The position numbers were made by a program, and so were the translations under genes. From Candidatus Corynebacterium avicola (GTDB lineage Bacteria > Actinomycetota > Actinomycetes > Mycobacteriales > Mycobacteriaceae): a stretch of 63,003 nucleotides of DNA. This document shows positions 61,936 to 63,003 of this stretch, one piece after another; positions within the stretch are counted from its first letter, which is position 1, and each line of letters starts with the position of its first letter. The notes beneath the pieces were generated by a model, which saw nothing but the letters and a program-made list of their open reading frames with translations, ran no database searches and had not been told where the DNA came from. The stretch spans positions 1 to 63,003 of the forward strand of contig DXGC01000043.1 in the NCBI GenBank assembly GCA_019114135.1, in the 5' to 3' direction.

Positions 61936-62898
61936 CTAGTCGAAGTCGATGTCGACAGCGGTGTCTGAGGCGGCGTCCTCGGCATCCGCACGGCGCAGAA
62001 TCACGCCCTCACGCAACGCCCAGGGGCACAACTCCAGCTGCTCGATGCCCAGATGACGCATCGCCGCCTCGGCAACCAAGGCACCGGCGACGATCTGGTG
62101 GGAGCGGTCCGAGGACACGCCCTCCAGCTCGGCCCGGTCCGCCGAGCTCATCCGGGAGATGAACGAGGTCAGCTGACGCACACCCGGCTGGGTGAGAACC
62201 CGTCGCACCCGCGGGCCCGCCGAGGACGGAGCTGCACCGGTCAGCCGGGCCAGCATACGGAAGGTCTTCGAGGTACCGACGGCCAGGTCGACCGGACCGG
62301 CCTCACGCAACTGCTTGATCGGCTTCTCCAGCGTGTCGTCGATATGCGCCGCCAGCGCCTTGATCTCCTTCTTCTTCGGCGGGTCGTTGTCGAACCAGTC
62401 ATGGGTCAGACGGCCTGCACCCAGGTCGACCGACAGGGCCACGTCCGGCATCTCGTTGACGCCGATCGACATCTCCAGCGAACCGCCACCGATGTCGAGG
62501 TCGCAGATGCGTCCCGCCGACCAGCCGAACCAGCGGCGCACCGCCAGGAACGTCAGCTGGGCCTCGGCGTCACCCGACAGGATGCGAAGCCGGACGCCGG
62601 TGTCGGCCTCCACCGAGGCGAGCACCTCGTCCGAATTCGTCGCCGAGCGCAGCGCCGAGGTGGCGAAGGGCAGCATCTCGTCGCAGTTGAACTTGTCGGC
62701 CATCTCCGCGGCCAGACCCACGCCCTTGGTGAGTTTCTTCACGCCCTTGTTCGTGATCGCGCCCTCTTTGTTGAGGTACTCGACAAGACGCATGGGCGTC
62801 TTCCAGTTGCTCATCGGGGTCGGGGGACCACCCGGAGCCATGTCCACCACCACAAGATGGACCGTATTACTTCCCACATCCAAGACACCTAGTCGCAC
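61936..62898 (-). CDS. ppx: Ppx/GppA-family phosphatase (exopolyphosphatase 1-like)
   Basis: 320 residues from a GTG at 62898 (VRLGVLDVGSNTVHLVVVD). ASKHA ATP/phosphate loops: GVLDVGSNTVHLV and CDLDIGGGSLEMSIG. FATSALRSATNSDEVLASVE is the second block. It belongs to the short, two-domain class like Rv0496, which acts on polyphosphate or pppGpp. The frame above the GTG is open but not family-like. Confidence 0.9.
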   Translation of the reverse strand: MRLGVLDVGSNTVHLVVVDMAPGGPPTPMSNWKTPMRLVEYLNKEGAITNKGVKKLTKGVGLAAEMADKFNCDEMLPFATSALRSATNSDEVLASVEADTGVRLRILSGDAEAQLTFLAVRRWFGWSAGRICDLDIGGGSLEMSIGVNEMPDVALSVDLGAGRLTHDWFDNDPPKKKEIKALAAHIDDTLEKPIKQLREAGPVDLAVGTSKTFRMLARLTGAAPSSAGPRVRRVLTQPGVRQLTSFISRMSSADRAELEGVSSDRSHQIVAGALVAEAAMRHLGIEQLELCPWALREGVILRRADAEDAASDTAVDIDFD

Positions 62899-62931
62899 GA
62901 GTCCCACCCTATCCCGTCTACGGTGGACACC

Positions 62932-63003
62932 GTGACACATTCCCTTTTGCACGGCACCTGCGCGGGCGCGGACGGTTGCGGTATCTCCAGTGGATACCCG
63001 GAC
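62932..63003 (+). CDS. Possible start of a divergent gene, cut by window edge
   Basis: An open frame from GTG 62932 (GGTGGA upstream) runs to the window end (THSLLHGTCAGADGCGISSG). It is divergent from ppx with 33 bases between. Too short to identify. Confidence 0.3.
   Translation, partial: MTHSLLHGTCAGADGCGISSGYPD

Overview
The window is a high-GC actinobacterial chromosome segment, best read as Corynebacterium. The evidence is menaquinone rather than ubiquinone genes, a DtxR-like iron box, a 33-residue bS22 gene, a BldC-type regulator, MgtA, and a gene order that matches, collapsed and on the opposite strand, the Mycobacterium tuberculosis stretch from about Rv0495c (ppx side) to Rv0652 (rplL). 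The lipases and the GC content are compatible with the C. variabile group, but the species cannot be fixed from the sequence alone.

Layout. 1-6320: ribosomal and translocation block on the minus strand (rplL, rplJ with a leader hairpin, rplA, rplK, nusG, secE) with tRNA-Trp, -Met, -Thr and -Tyr; a lipase gene is inserted between rplA and rplJ. 6494-15955: menaquinone block (polyprenyl diphosphate synthase, menJ, menG, mgtA, a DUF3592 membrane protein, menD) followed by a UvrA-like ABC protein. 16000-21640: accessory region with a UvrA 5' remnant, an unknown gene, a DUF433/DUF5615 toxin-antitoxin-like pair, and a siderophore-use module (fused siderophore reductase/methyltransferase-like protein, enterochelin esterase, AraC regulator). 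21645-29798: menC, menB, phosphate transporter pit, menE, menA, NUDIX hydrolase. 29938-40108: small membrane proteins, a second lipase, a kinase-like gene coupled to rmlC-rmlA, a ferredoxin-reductase/desaturase pair, two paralogous secreted proteins, rmlB. 40136-45301: cytochrome c maturation (ccsB, resB, ccdA, tlpA) plus a histidine phosphatase. 45436-46491: iron-siderophore binding lipoprotein behind a DtxR box. 46683-58553: haem synthesis (hemL, hemB, hemD fusion, hemC, hemA, glutaredoxin), interrupted by a P-type ATPase homologue that has lost its catalytic motifs. 58855-62898: bS22, BldC-like regulator, proC, a membrane protein and a Ppx/GppA phosphatase.

How it works together. Menaquinone, haem and cytochrome c maturation genes make this a respiratory-chain assembly region. 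Iron-acquisition genes (17581-20779 and 45436-46491) supply haem synthesis and carry DtxR-like half or full boxes right at their start codons.

The most unusual signals are (1) an intact 964-codon pseudo-P-type ATPase between hemL and hemB in which the phosphorylated Asp is Asn and the TGE, CPC, TGD and GDGxND motifs are also gone; (2) at least eight long intergenic inverted repeats, three with exactly the same 27-15-27 geometry and two pairs with recognisably related cores but different, self-complementary arms; (3) a siderophore reductase fused to a methyltransferase-like domain without a visible SAM motif; and (4) decamer tandem repeats in three gaps.
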